Positions 7,622 through 14,686 of a DNA stretch of 14,686 bases are shown one piece after another; positions within the stretch are counted from its first letter, which is position 1; the number at the start of each line of letters is the position of its first letter. The DNA is from an uncultured Clostridia bacterium (GTDB lineage Bacteria; Bacillota; Clostridia; TANB77; CAG-508). Both the position numbers and the translations under genes were made by a program. The notes beneath the pieces are model-generated. The model saw only the letters and a list, made by a program, of their open reading frames with translations, made no database searches and was not told the origin of the DNA. The DNA is taken from contig CANRLE010000022.1 in assembly GCA_947631385.1 (NCBI GenBank), positions 1 through 14,686 on the forward strand. The letters are read 5' to 3'.

Positions 7622-8926
7622 TTGAAAAGAACAAAAAAATTTTTCATTAATGGAATAATATTAACTATTACAGCCCTTTTTATGAAAAGCATTGGAATGG
7701 GTTTTGGAATCTATGTTTCCAACAAAATTGGTTCTGAAGCACTCGGTGTTTTTAATTTAGTAATGTCAGTTTATATGTTTGCTGTAACTTTAGCTACATC
7801 TGGATTAAGCCTTGCTTGTACATGTATCGTTTCAGAAGAACTTGCCAAAGGACATTCCTATGATGCCTTAAAAGCTGTAAAAAGTTGTTTAATATTTTCT
7901 TTGATATTAGGATTTGGAAGTAGCATCCTCGTGTTAGTCTTTTCAAATATAATATCTCAAAATTGGTTAAATAGCATGATTTCATGTAGACCTCTTTATC
8001 TAATTGCAATTGGTCTACCTTTCATTGCGGTATCTAGTGTAATAAATGGTTATTTCTCTGCAGTAAGAAAAGCTTATAAAAGTGCTATATCACAAGTATT
8101 TGAATTATTTATTAAGATTTTTTTTAGTATTGTTTTATTACATTTTTATGCTAATAAAAATGTGGAAACTACCTGTATTTGCTTAATTCTAGCAGATGTT
8201 ATTTCAGAAATTTGTTCTTGCTTGTTAATTGTTACTTTATACAAAATAGATAAAATTAAAATTAGTAAAAAACCTATTACTATTGTAACTTTCAAAAGAA
8301 AAATTTTAAAAATTACTTTGCCAGTTTCTATTACTTCTTATATCCATTCAGGTTTATCTACTTTAAAACAATTTATTATTCCTAAAAGATTACTTTTATT
8401 TGGTTTGCCTTATAGTATAGCACTATCTGAATATGGTAAAATTAATGGTATGACGATGTCTGTGCTTCTATTTCCTAATGTTTTTATCTTTTCTTTCAGT
8501 AATTTATTAATACCTGAATTTGCAAGTTTGATGGCAAAAGGATATAAAAAAAGAATTACAGAAATTTGTAAAAAGGTATTTTTTACTACTTCTGTATTCT
8601 CTATTTGCATTTCTCTTATTTTCTTTTTCTTTGCTAATGACATTAGTTTAATGATATTTCAAAATTTGTCATGTGCTAAATATATTAAAATTCTTTCTCC
8701 TCTTATTTTATTTATGTATCTAGATAATATAATAGATAGCATATTAAAAGGATTAAATAAGCAATTTAGCGTTATGATTTGCAATATTTTAGATTTATTA
8801 TTAACCATTAGCGTTTTATATTTTTTATTACCTATTTTAGGAATAGAAGGTTATCTCCTATCCATTATGATTAGTGAAATTTTTAATTTTTGCGTTAGCT
8901 GTTTTCAATTAATCAAAGCATTATAA
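7622..8926 (+). CDS. spoVB: SpoVB-like polysaccharide/lipid flippase (MOP superfamily)
   Basis: Integral membrane flippase of the MOP superfamily, polysaccharide-export branch (SpoVB/MurJ/RfbX relatives), thought to move lipid-linked precursors across the membrane; SpoVB itself serves spore cortex peptidoglycan. The 434 residues are hydrophobic throughout, with about 12 membrane segments. The family signature is near the N-terminus: GIYVSNKIGSEALGVFNL (30-47), then ATSGLSLACT (58-67) and SEELAKG (71-77). LIPEFASLMAKGY at 296-308 is the matching motif of the second half. B. subtilis SpoVB has 518 residues, so the C-terminal helices appear shortened. The start is TTG at 7622-7624 with GGTGAT a few bases upstream; a tiny out-of-frame ATG reading frame (7611-7625) ends across this start. 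It is divergent from the broken dpaB and overlaps the convergent hydrolase gene by 6 bases. A general flippase role is possible. Confidence 0.78.
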   Translation: MKRTKKFFINGIILTITALFMKSIGMGFGIYVSNKIGSEALGVFNLVMSVYMFAVTLATSGLSLACTCIVSEELAKGHSYDALKAVKSCLIFSLILGFGSSILVLVFSNIISQNWLNSMISCRPLYLIAIGLPFIAVSSVINGYFSAVRKAYKSAISQVFELFIKIFFSIVLLHFYANKNVETTCICLILADVISEICSCLLIVTLYKIDKIKISKKPITIVTFKRKILKITLPVSITSYIHSGLSTLKQFIIPKRLLLFGLPYSIALSEYGKINGMTMSVLLFPNVFIFSFSNLLIPEFASLMAKGYKKRITEICKKVFFTTSVFSICISLIFFFFANDISLMIFQNLSCAKYIKILSPLILFMYLDNIIDSILKGLNKQFSVMICNILDLLLTISVLYFLLPILGIEGYLLSIMISEIFNFCVSCFQLIKAL

Positions 8927-9547
8927 TATAATACCTTCAATATCATCCTTCAGATTCTGTACAAACATTTCTGCATCCTTCTTGCTACCAACAATACTGC
9001 CATAATGAATTGGAACAGCTATCAAAGGTTTTATATAATTCACTAATTGAGCGGCTTCACTACTATTCATTGTATAAGTTCCACCAACTGGAACAAAAGC
9101 AACATCACAAGAAACCTTTTTATTTTCCTCTGTAATATCTGTATCTCCTGCAATGTAATAAATATGGCCTTGTAAATTTAATATATAGCCGACCCATCCA
9201 TTTTCTTTCGGATGAAATTTCTTATTAGTATTATAAGCAGGAATAGTTTTTATATCCATTCCTAAAATTTTATAAGTATTATTTGGTTTTACAACTACAA
9301 TATTTTCTTTTTTGAAATTTAAAGCAAGTGTTTTATCATATAAATCATCTGTAACACAAATAACCGTATTTTCATTTTTTACTTTTAGTATGTCCTCTTC
9401 TGAAAAATGATCATAATGAGAATGTGTGATTAATATAATATCTGCATCATTATAATTACTACTCAAATTAAATGGATCTGTATACAATATTTTTTCTTTA
9501 TTAAACTTGATACAAGCATGATTTAAAAGTTCTATATTTTCTAACAT
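8921..9547 (-). CDS. Metallo-beta-lactamase-fold metal-dependent hydrolase
   Basis: 208-residue cytoplasmic hydrolase of the metallo-beta-lactamase fold, UlaG-like / UPF0173-like branch. Seen: the metal-binding HSHYDH motif at residues 42-47, GDTD at 134-137 (bridging Asp135) and a late His181 in PIHYGS; also the FHPKENGWVGY stretch at 111-121, which is typical of this single-domain subgroup. Length is normal and there is no signal peptide. The substrate is not known; related proteins include phosphodiesterases and lactonases, so only the chemistry (metal-activated water) can be inferred. The start is ATG at 9545-9547 with a good GAGGTGA site at 9554-9560. It is convergent with spoVB, sharing 6 bases, and divergent from the coiled-coil gene at 9682. 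Confidence 0.9.
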   Translation of the reverse strand: MLENIELLNHACIKFNKEKILYTDPFNLSSNYNDADIILITHSHYDHFSEEDILKVKNENTVICVTDDLYDKTLALNFKKENIVVVKPNNTYKILGMDIKTIPAYNTNKKFHPKENGWVGYILNLQGHIYYIAGDTDITEENKKVSCDVAFVPVGGTYTMNSSEAAQLVNYIKPLIAVPIHYGSIVGSKKDAEMFVQNLKDDIEGIIL

Positions 9548-9566
9548 AAATTATCACCTCAGTATT

Positions 9567-9595
9567 AATTTACCACAAAATATAAAAAATAACAA
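9567..9595 (-). promoter_or_regulatory. Promoter of the MBL-fold hydrolase gene
   Basis: On the minus strand, -35 TTGTTA (9590-9595) and -10 TAAATT (9567-9572) are 17 bases apart, each matching four of six consensus bases. The start site would lie only about 10-15 bases before the hydrolase start codon, leaving room for the ribosome site. The WalR-like repeat at 9606-9622 sits just upstream of this -35 as well. Confidence 0.4.
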
Positions 9596-9605
9596 CATTA
9601 ATAAA

Positions 9606-9622
9606 TGTAATAAAAATGTAAT
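9606..9622 (+). promoter_or_regulatory. WalR-box-like direct repeat, coiled-coil/sortase side
   Basis: TGTAAT, five A bases, TGTAAT: an exact fit to the WalR (YycF) consensus TGTWAH-N5-TGTWAH known from Bacillus and Staphylococcus. It ends 21 bases before the -10 at 9644-9649, the position used by activators that replace a poor -35. The first 16 bases recur in the same relative orientation upstream of the LPKTG gene. Confidence 0.45.
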
Positions 9623-9640
9623 ATTTTTCGTCATTTTTTC

Positions 9641-9649
9641 TGTTATAAT
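9641..9649 (+). promoter_or_regulatory. Extended -10 promoter of the coiled-coil gene
   Basis: TGTTATAAT is a perfect extended -10 (TGN-TATAAT). The -35 at 17 bases upstream (ATATTT) is poor, consistent with dependence on an activator bound at the adjacent TGTAAT repeat. The start site falls near 9656, giving a leader of about 25 bases with GGAGG inside it. Confidence 0.6.
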
Positions 9650-9681
9650 ATATATGAATACAAAAGATTTTGGAGGATATC

Positions 9682-10644
9682 ATGCTTTTTTATAATTTTA
9701 ATACTTTAGATGATTTTATAAAAAATAATTTAATTAGTAATATTAAATCAGAAAAAGAAAACTTAAATCAATTAAAAAATTTATATGCAAATAAAAAATC
9801 AAATCTCTTAACAATTACAACTAATATGATAGAAATAACTGACTTTATGGAAGAACATTTGGAAGATTTTCAAGAAGTCATCTCTTCTTTAAAAAAATCA
9901 TTTGAAAATATTGATACAATTGAAAGTTTAATTGCAAGATTAGAAGAAAATTTGGCTGTTGATATTTCTTTATATGAAAGAAATTTTGAATATAATATTA
10001 ATGAAATAAAAGCAAATTTAGTTGATTACAATAAACAAAGAGAAGAATTGTTTAATAAAATTTTAGAATTTGAAAACACTAGTACCTCTATTCTAAATTC
10101 TGCTATTGAATTATCCTTTCAAGCTACTTCTAAAAAGAAAAAAAAGCACGATAATTCTAATCTTTATAAAAAAGATGATATGATTGTAGATATTAAACAA
10201 GAGCCTTATGATCACAATGTTTTAATAGTTTCTGAAAAAGGACAAAAAGCTTATCTACCTTTCTTCTATTCTAAAGTAAAAGAAATTTTTGAAAGCGGTA
10301 ATACTCCTTATATGTCATTACAAGATGTTATTAATGAATTATATGTCATTCCTTTAAATAGATTTAAAAGTTCATCTATTGCTAGATTTAGAGAAGCTTT
10401 TCATCTTATTCGTGAAAAAGAAAAAGGTTCTATCACAAAAGCATTAGATTTAGGCTTAGAATTAATGTTTAAATACGATTTAAATCCTATTATCATAGCT
10501 GCATGCAGAAATTTAGATGAATTAGATATTTATTTGGCTTGTATGGATGAAAATGAATTGTCACATTTTCCTTGTTTTGAAATAAAATTTGAAGTAATGC
10601 CACAAGTAGTTAAAAATAGAAAGAAAAATACCTTTTTGTTTTAA
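9682..10644 (+). CDS. Uncharacterised coiled-coil protein upstream of sortase
   Basis: I do not recognise this 320-residue protein. Residues 1-140 are charged and helix-rich with heptad-like Leu/Ile spacing (coiled coil), followed by a Lys-rich linker at 149-165 and a more compact C-terminal part (about 170-310) containing VLIVSEKGQKAYLPFF, an Arg-rich segment FKSSSIARFREAFHLIREKEKG and a Leu-rich helix LDLGLELMFKYDL. It has no signal peptide or membrane segment and looks cytoplasmic. The start is ATG at 9682-9684, with GGAGG at 9672-9676. An in-frame TTG at 9670 would overlap that ribosome site and is rejected. A terminator overlaps its 3' end, then the sortase gene starts 38 bases later on the same strand. 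The Arg/Lys-rich C-terminal half might bind nucleic acid or membrane lipid, but that is only a guess. Confidence 0.85.
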   Translation: MLFYNFNTLDDFIKNNLISNIKSEKENLNQLKNLYANKKSNLLTITTNMIEITDFMEEHLEDFQEVISSLKKSFENIDTIESLIARLEENLAVDISLYERNFEYNINEIKANLVDYNKQREELFNKILEFENTSTSILNSAIELSFQATSKKKKKHDNSNLYKKDDMIVDIKQEPYDHNVLIVSEKGQKAYLPFFYSKVKEIFESGNTPYMSLQDVINELYVIPLNRFKSSSIARFREAFHLIREKEKGSITKALDLGLELMFKYDLNPIIIAACRNLDELDIYLACMDENELSHFPCFEIKFEVMPQVVKNRKKNTFLF

Positions 10645-10653
10645 GGTATTTTT
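10624..10653 (+). terminator. Rho-independent terminator after the coiled-coil gene
   Basis: An 11-base stem (AAAAATACCTT at 10624-10634, AAGGTATTTTT at 10643-10653) with an 8-base loop, followed by a T-rich tail (TTATTATTTTTT). The stem includes the stop codon of the coiled-coil gene (10642-10644). It is AT-rich and so may be leaky, which would let some transcription continue into the sortase gene. Confidence 0.7.
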
Positions 10654-10682
10654 TATTATTTTTTACATACACTAAACTTATT

Positions 10683-11312
10683 ATGAACCAAATTTTAAAT
10701 ACTAATTTAGAAAAAAATACAAAAAATTTAAAAAAGAAAGATTGGTTTCGTTTTCAATTTAGTGTTTCACTTTCTATTATATCAATCCTAATTATCTGTG
10801 GTATATTTTATTGGTATCATTTATCAAAAGAAGAAAATTTTTCTGACAATTTAATTGCTAGTTATGAAATTTATCGATTATATAATAATCCTGAAAACAC
10901 TACTAATATAGAAGAAACCAATGGTTTATTTGGTATTATTGAAATTCCAAAAATTAATCTTTATTATCCTGTTTTTTCATCTTTTTCAGAAGAATTATTG
11001 AAGACCTCGCCTTGTAAATTTTTTGGGAGCACACTCAAATCAAATGGCAATATTTGCATAGCTGGTCATAATTATGATAATTCCTTATTTTTTAGTAAAA
11101 TAGGTACTTTATTACCAAATGATGAAATTTCTATTTTTGATAACAATGGAAAAAAGTATCTTTATACTGTCTATGACATTTATGAAGTAAAAGATACTGA
11201 CCTTTCTCCTATTTTTAATTATCCTAAAAATGAAAAAATATTAACACTTGTTACTTGCAATAATTTTAATTCAAATCGTATTATTGTAAGGGCAAAACAA
11301 AGGAGCTCTTAA
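10683..11312 (+). CDS. Sortase (possibly class D), transpeptidase
   Basis: Membrane-anchored cysteine transpeptidase that cuts LPxTG-type sorting signals and links the protein to the cell wall. The 209 residues comprise a basic N-terminus, one membrane helix at about 26-45, then the sortase barrel: GIIEIPKINLYYPV (84-97), catalytic His129 in AGHNYDNS, Cys192 in TLVTC and Arg199 in NRIIVRA. Length and the single N-terminal anchor fit class D or related housekeeping-type enzymes; the class is not certain. The start is ATG at 10683; no clear Shine-Dalgarno sequence precedes it and no better in-frame start exists, so translation initiation may be weak or leaderless. A convergent gene for an LPKTG protein lies 13 bases beyond its stop and is the obvious substrate candidate. 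Confidence 0.92.
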   Translation: MNQILNTNLEKNTKNLKKKDWFRFQFSVSLSIISILIICGIFYWYHLSKEENFSDNLIASYEIYRLYNNPENTTNIEETNGLFGIIEIPKINLYYPVFSSFSEELLKTSPCKFFGSTLKSNGNICIAGHNYDNSLFFSKIGTLLPNDEISIFDNNGKKYLYTVYDIYEVKDTDLSPIFNYPKNEKILTLVTCNNFNSNRIIVRAKQRSS

Positions 11313-11320
11313 AAGCTCCT
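11301..11320. terminator. Shared terminator hairpin between sortase and LPKTG genes
   Basis: A 7-base stem (AGGAGCT at 11301-11307, AGCTCCT at 11314-11320) with a 6-base loop, overlapping the sortase stop codon. On the minus strand it follows the LPKTG gene stop by five bases and is followed by TTTGTTTTG, a fair T-run. On the plus strand the tail (ATTTACT) is weak. So it is a good terminator for the LPKTG gene and a poor one for sortase. Confidence 0.6.
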
Positions 11321-11325
11321 ATTTA

Positions 11326-11706
11326 CTAAATATTTCTATAATCTTTAATTTTCTTATAAGCATAAACTGCTGAAATACCAAATACTACTACTAATAAAGC
11401 TACTGGAATAGAATCCTCTATACCTGTTTTTGGTAAATTATTTGTGTTGTAAATGTTAGTATTATTAGTATTTGAATTGTTTACATTTGTGTTATTTCTA
11501 TTTGTATTAGAATTATTAATATTTGTGTTATTAGTATTGATATTTGTATTATTAGTATTTGTATTAGAATTATTGTTACTTGTAGGAAGATTTAAATTTC
11601 CTGTTAAATCTGTGTCTGCTGCTAATACTATAGTATTAATAAACATTAATAACATCACACTCATTAATAAAATTGAAAATAGTTTAATTAAATTTGATTT
11701 TTTCAT
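11326..11706 (-). CDS. Small LPKTG-anchored surface protein, Asn/Thr-rich
   Basis: 126-residue precursor of a cell-wall-anchored protein. Seen: a signal peptide (Met-Lys-Lys, hydrophobic core 8-28, cleavage near VLA-A at 29/30), a mature part of only about 60 residues that is almost all Asn and Thr (44-90, simple NTN/NNTN units), the LPKTG sorting signal at 91-95, a membrane helix at about 100-116 and a basic tail YKKIKDYRN. There is no folded domain between signal and anchor, so it may act as a linker, spacer or coat rather than an enzyme or adhesin. The start is ATG at 11704-11706, with GAGGAG seven bases upstream; an in-frame TTG 45 bases earlier has no ribosome site and falls on the promoter. 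It is convergent with the sortase gene, the probable processing enzyme. Confidence 0.88.
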   Translation of the reverse strand: MKKSNLIKLFSILLMSVMLLMFINTIVLAADTDLTGNLNLPTSNNNSNTNTNNTNINTNNTNINNSNTNRNNTNVNNSNTNNTNIYNTNNLPKTGIEDSIPVALLVVVFGISAVYAYKKIKDYRNI

Positions 11707-11752
11707 ATCGATTCTCCTCACTTTTTTATTAGTATTATTATAATCGCTCAAA

Positions 11753-11781
11753 ATTATACCATTTTTTTATATATAATTCAA
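11753..11781 (-). promoter_or_regulatory. Proximal promoter (P2) of the LPKTG gene
   Basis: On the minus strand, -35 TTGAAT (11776-11781) and -10 TATAAT (11753-11758) are separated by 17 bases. The start site would lie about 40 bases before the ATG at 11706. Confidence 0.6.
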
Positions 11782-11830
11782 GTGATTTTTTAAAATAGAT
11801 AAACACTAAATTCTTTTGTTTACATTTCAT

Positions 11831-11859
11831 ATTGTATACTTAAATATTTTATAAGTCAA
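11831..11859 (-). promoter_or_regulatory. Distal promoter (P1) of the LPKTG gene
   Basis: On the minus strand, -35 TTGACT (11854-11859) and -10 TACAAT (11831-11836) are separated by 17 bases, each one or two bases from consensus. It would give a leader of about 115-120 bases. The WalR-like repeats at 11880-11918 lie 20 bases upstream of its -35. Confidence 0.6.
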
Positions 11860-11879
11860 TACCTTTTTTCGATTTTTTA

Positions 11880-11918
11880 TTTACATTTTTATTACAGAAC
11901 TATTACAGCAATTATACA
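11880..11918 (-). promoter_or_regulatory. WalR-box-like phased repeats, LPKTG side
   Basis: Read on the minus strand: TGTATA (11913-11918), TGTAAT (11902-11907), TGTAAT (11891-11896), TGTAAA (11880-11885), each separated by exactly five bases (11-base period). The last three fit the WalR half-site TGTWAH; the outermost is off by one base and overlaps the ychF stop codon. They lie just upstream of promoter P1 of the LPKTG gene. Confidence 0.5.
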
Positions 11919-13003
11919 TTAAATTTAAACAAAACAATGTCGCCATCTTGCATGATATAATCCTTGCCTTCTGAACGCACTAGTCCCTTTTCTCTAGCAT
12001 TTACCATTGAACCTTCTTTCATTAAATCATCATATGAAACAACTTCAGCTTTGATAAAACCTCTTTCAATATCAGAATGGATTTTACCAGCAGCTTGTGG
12101 TGCTTTTGTTCCTTTTTTTATGGTCCATGCTCTTACTTCTGGCTCTCCGGCTGTTAAAAATGACATAAGTCCTAATAAATCATAGCTTTTTTTGATAACT
12201 TTGTCTAATCCAGATTCTTGTAATCCAAGAGCTTCTAGCATTTCTTTCTTGTCTTCTGCTTCCAATCCTGATAGTTCTTCTTCTATTTTAACACATAAAG
12301 GAATTACTTCTGCCTTTTCTTTTGATGCATATTCTTTTACTTTTTTTACAAATTCATCATTCTCTGCATTTTCCATTTGATTTTCTGAAATATTAGCAAT
12401 ATATAAAATTGGTTTTGTTGTTAATAAAAACATATCTTTTACTAATTCTTGTTCTTCATCATTAAAATCAATTGCTCTTGCTGATATTCCATTTTCTAAA
12501 TTTTCTTTAATTTTTTCTAGTAAATCAATTTCTTGTTGATATTTTTTATCTGCTTTCAAATTTTTTCTTGCTTTATCTAATCTTTTATTTACTGTTTCAA
12601 TGTCTGCAAAAATTAATTCTAAATTTATTGTTTCAATGTCTCTAATTGGGTCTACACTTCCATCAACATGAACTACATTGGAGTCTTCAAAACACCTTAC
12701 AACTTCACATATGCTATCTGTTTCACGAATGTGAGATAAGAATTTATTTCCTAATCCCTCTCCTTTACTTGCTCCCTTAACTAATCCTGCTATATCAACA
12801 AATTCAATAACTGCATGTGTAGTTTTTTGTGGATGATACATTTTTGTTAATTCATCTAGCCTTTCATCTGGTACAGCTACTACCCCTACATTTGGTTCTA
12901 TTGTACAAAATGGATAATTAGCACATTCAGCACCTGCTTTTGTTATGCTGTTAAATAAAGTACTTTTTCCTACATTTGGCAAACCTACTATTCCTAATTT
13001 CAT
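11912..13003 (-). CDS. ychF: YchF / Obg-like ATPase (OLA1 family)
   Basis: Universally conserved P-loop ATPase of the TRAFAC class that binds ribosomes and acts in translation and stress control; it prefers ATP over GTP. The 363 residues are standard. Seen: Walker A GLPNVGKST at 7-15, switch I NYPFCTIEPN at 29-38, Walker B DIAGL at 70-74, the altered G4 motif NISE at 204-207 (Asn-x-x-Glu in place of Asn-Lys-x-Asp, the basis of ATP preference), a helical arm at about 130-200 and a C-terminal TGS domain from about 280. The start is ATG at 13001-13003 with a strong AAAGGAGG at 13013-13020 that overlaps the thrS stop codon. With only 15 bases between them, the two genes are probably co-transcribed. 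Confidence 0.97.
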   Translation of the reverse strand: MKLGIVGLPNVGKSTLFNSITKAGAECANYPFCTIEPNVGVVAVPDERLDELTKMYHPQKTTHAVIEFVDIAGLVKGASKGEGLGNKFLSHIRETDSICEVVRCFEDSNVVHVDGSVDPIRDIETINLELIFADIETVNKRLDKARKNLKADKKYQQEIDLLEKIKENLENGISARAIDFNDEEQELVKDMFLLTTKPILYIANISENQMENAENDEFVKKVKEYASKEKAEVIPLCVKIEEELSGLEAEDKKEMLEALGLQESGLDKVIKKSYDLLGLMSFLTAGEPEVRAWTIKKGTKAPQAAGKIHSDIERGFIKAEVVSYDDLMKEGSMVNAREKGLVRSEGKDYIMQDGDIVLFKFNV

Positions 13004-13018
13004 ACTTTAATTCCTCCT

Positions 13019-14686
13019 TTATGAGTTCTTTTTGTTATCGATTTCCAATAATATTTTCTTTGTAAATTCTTCTACCTGTACAGTTCCCATATCACCATTA
13101 TCTCTTGAACGAACAGCAACTGTGTTTCCTTCTACTTCTTTTGGTCCTACAACTAACATATATGGAACTCTTTCTATTTCAGCTTCTCTAATTTTATACC
13201 CTGTTTTTTCATTTCTATCATCTACTACAACACGAATTCCTTGTTTCATAAATTTTTCTTTTAATTGATTTGCATATTCATGTTGATTATCAGTAATTGG
13301 CAATATCTTTACTTGAACTGGTGCTAGCCAAGTTGGAAATGCTCCTTTATATTCTTCAATTAAGAAAGATAAGAAACGGTCAAAAGTTCCTAATATTGCT
13401 CTATGAATAACTACTGGTCTATGTGCTTTTCCATCTTCGCCAATATATTCTAATTCAAATCTTTGTGGCAATAAGAAATCTAATTGACATGTTGAAATTG
13501 TAATGTCATGCCCTATTGCTGTTTTTATTTGAACATCTAATTTAGGTCCATAGAAAGCTGCCTCTCCTTCTGCTTCATAAAAGTTTATTCCTAGTTCTGT
13601 CAAAATTTCTCTTAACTGTGTTTCTGCTGTTTCCCACATTTGGTCATCATCAAAATATTTTTCTTTATTGTTCTTATCTCTTAGAGATAAACGGAAAGAA
13701 TAATCTTTAAAACCAAAGTCTTCATAAACAGATAATATTAATTTTACTACTTCTCCAAATACAGATTTAATTTGCTCTGGAGTAACAAAGATATGTGCAT
13801 CATTTTGACACATTTCACGAACTCTTTCTAATCCGCAAACACTACCACTTGCTTCATAGCGAAAATCATGTGCTAATTCTCCAATTCTAATTGGCAAATC
13901 ACGATAAGAATGTAATTTGTTTTTATAAATTAACATGTGATGAGGACAGTTCATAGGACGTAAAACTAATTCCTCGTTTTCCATTTTCATGACAGGGAAC
14001 ATATCTTCATGATAATGATCCCAATGCCCACTAGTTTTGTACAACTCTACATTGGCTAATGATGGAGTGTAAACATGTTGATATCCTAGTGCTATTTCCT
14101 TATCAGCAATATATCTCTCTAAAATTCTTCTAATTGTTGCACCATTTGGTAAATACATTGGAAGTCCTGAACCTACTAATTCATGTGTCATAAATAATTC
14201 TTGTTCTTTTCCTATTTTTCTATGGTCTCTTTGTCTAGCTTCTTCTAGAAAATCTAAATATTCTTGTAATTGACTTGCTTTTGGAAAAGAAATAGCATAA
14301 ATTCTTTGTAGCATTTTATTTTTTTCGCTACCTCTCCAGTATGCTCCAGAAGAAGATAGAATTTTTACTGTTTTGATTTTTCCTGTTTTTTCCAAATGAG
14401 GTCCTGCACACAAATCTGTAAAATCGCCTTGACGATAAAAACTAATTTCTTCACCTTCTGGCAAGTCTTGAATTAGTTCTACCTTATATGGTTCGTCTTT
14501 CATTAATTCTAAAGCTTCTTTTCTTGGTAAAGAAAATCTTTCAATTACTAAATCCTCTTTTATGATTTTCTTCATTTCTTCTTCTATGTTTGCTTTATCT
14601 TCATCAGTAAAAGGTTTCTCTACATCAAAATCATAATAAAATCCTTCATTAATAGCTGGTCCTATTGCAATTTTGGCATTTGGAAA
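13019..14686 (-). CDS. thrS: Threonine--tRNA ligase, N-terminus off window
   Basis: Class II aminoacyl-tRNA synthetase that charges tRNA-Thr. The reading frame is open to the right edge: 37 codons (KIAIGPAINEGFYYDFD and on) precede the Met at 14573-14575, so that Met is internal and not the start. About 555 residues are present of the usual ~635-640; the N-terminal TGS domain and start lie outside. Numbering from the window edge: the second additional (editing) domain includes DLCAGPH at 91-97, motif 2 is FRYEASG at 275-281, and motif 3 starts at HRAILGTFDRF (428-438). The zinc ligands are Cys247 (MNCPHH), His298 (AHIF) and His428. The anticodon-binding domain fills the last ~110 residues. 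It stops at TAA 13019-13021, inside the ribosome site of ychF. No upstream T-box can be seen because the 5' end is missing. Confidence 0.97.
   Translation of the reverse strand, partial: FPNAKIAIGPAINEGFYYDFDVEKPFTDEDKANIEEEMKKIIKEDLVIERFSLPRKEALELMKDEPYKVELIQDLPEGEEISFYRQGDFTDLCAGPHLEKTGKIKTVKILSSSGAYWRGSEKNKMLQRIYAISFPKASQLQEYLDFLEEARQRDHRKIGKEQELFMTHELVGSGLPMYLPNGATIRRILERYIADKEIALGYQHVYTPSLANVELYKTSGHWDHYHEDMFPVMKMENEELVLRPMNCPHHMLIYKNKLHSYRDLPIRIGELAHDFRYEASGSVCGLERVREMCQNDAHIFVTPEQIKSVFGEVVKLILSVYEDFGFKDYSFRLSLRDKNNKEKYFDDDQMWETAETQLREILTELGINFYEAEGEAAFYGPKLDVQIKTAIGHDITISTCQLDFLLPQRFELEYIGEDGKAHRPVVIHRAILGTFDRFLSFLIEEYKGAFPTWLAPVQVKILPITDNQHEYANQLKEKFMKQGIRVVVDDRNEKTGYKIREAEIERVPYMLVVGPKEVEGNTVAVRSRDNGDMGTVQVEEFTKKILLEIDNKKNS

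Noticed and set aside
9670..9681. TTG at 9670 as start of the coiled-coil protein
   Set aside because: The TTG is part of the ribosome-binding sequence of the ATG at 9682; initiating there would leave no site upstream.
11453..11743. Open plus-strand frame of 96 codons rich in Leu/Val/Phe across the LPKTG gene
   Set aside because: It is the antisense of the Asn/Thr-rich repeat; the composition is forced by that repeat, it has no ribosome site, and the minus-strand gene has a signal peptide, LPKTG motif and promoters.

Overview
The window reads as a chromosomal segment of a very AT-rich, low-GC Gram-positive bacterium, most likely a gut-associated member of the Clostridia. This rests on strong AGGAGG ribosome binding sites, standard stop usage (TGG for Trp and TGA as a stop, which argues against mycoplasmas), an LPxTG surface protein with a sortase, sporulation-type genes (spoVB and a dipicolinate synthase subunit B) and a bile-salt-hydrolase-type enzyme. 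The genus cannot be named from the sequence.

Layout from left to right. (1) Positions 1-6753 hold four genes on the minus strand. In transcription order they are a 1207-residue RND/MMPL-type transporter (6753-3130), copZ (3056-2844), copA (2841-631) and a choloylglycine hydrolase that runs off the left edge (604-1). copZ has its own strong promoter just after the transporter stop codon, and the hydrolase starts only 26 bases after copA. (2) Positions 6841-7621 hold a palindromic element, a dpaB/spoVFB gene broken by two frameshifts, and a short divergent control region. (3) spoVB-like flippase (7622-8926, plus) meets a metallo-beta-lactamase-fold hydrolase (minus) tail to tail with a 6-base overlap. 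(4) Positions 9600-11920 form a small cell-surface locus: an uncharacterised coiled-coil protein, a sortase, and a convergent gene for a tiny LPKTG-anchored protein. (5) The right end holds the housekeeping pair thrS (5' end cut by the window) and ychF on the minus strand, 15 bases apart.

Working together: CopZ hands Cu(I) to the CopA exporter. The sortase probably anchors the neighbouring LPKTG protein, and promoters on both sides of that locus carry phased TGTAAT repeats that match the published WalR (cell-wall regulator) box. The divergent sporulation pair suggests a spore-forming ancestry, but dpaB looks dead here unless the frameshifts are sequencing errors.

The most unusual items are the seven tandem ~80-residue modules that enlarge the second outer loop of the RND transporter, and the WalR-like repeats shared by the two sides of the sortase/LPKTG locus. 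No tRNA, rRNA, CRISPR array, insertion sequence or phage gene was recognised. There is no gene-free stretch over 300 bases.
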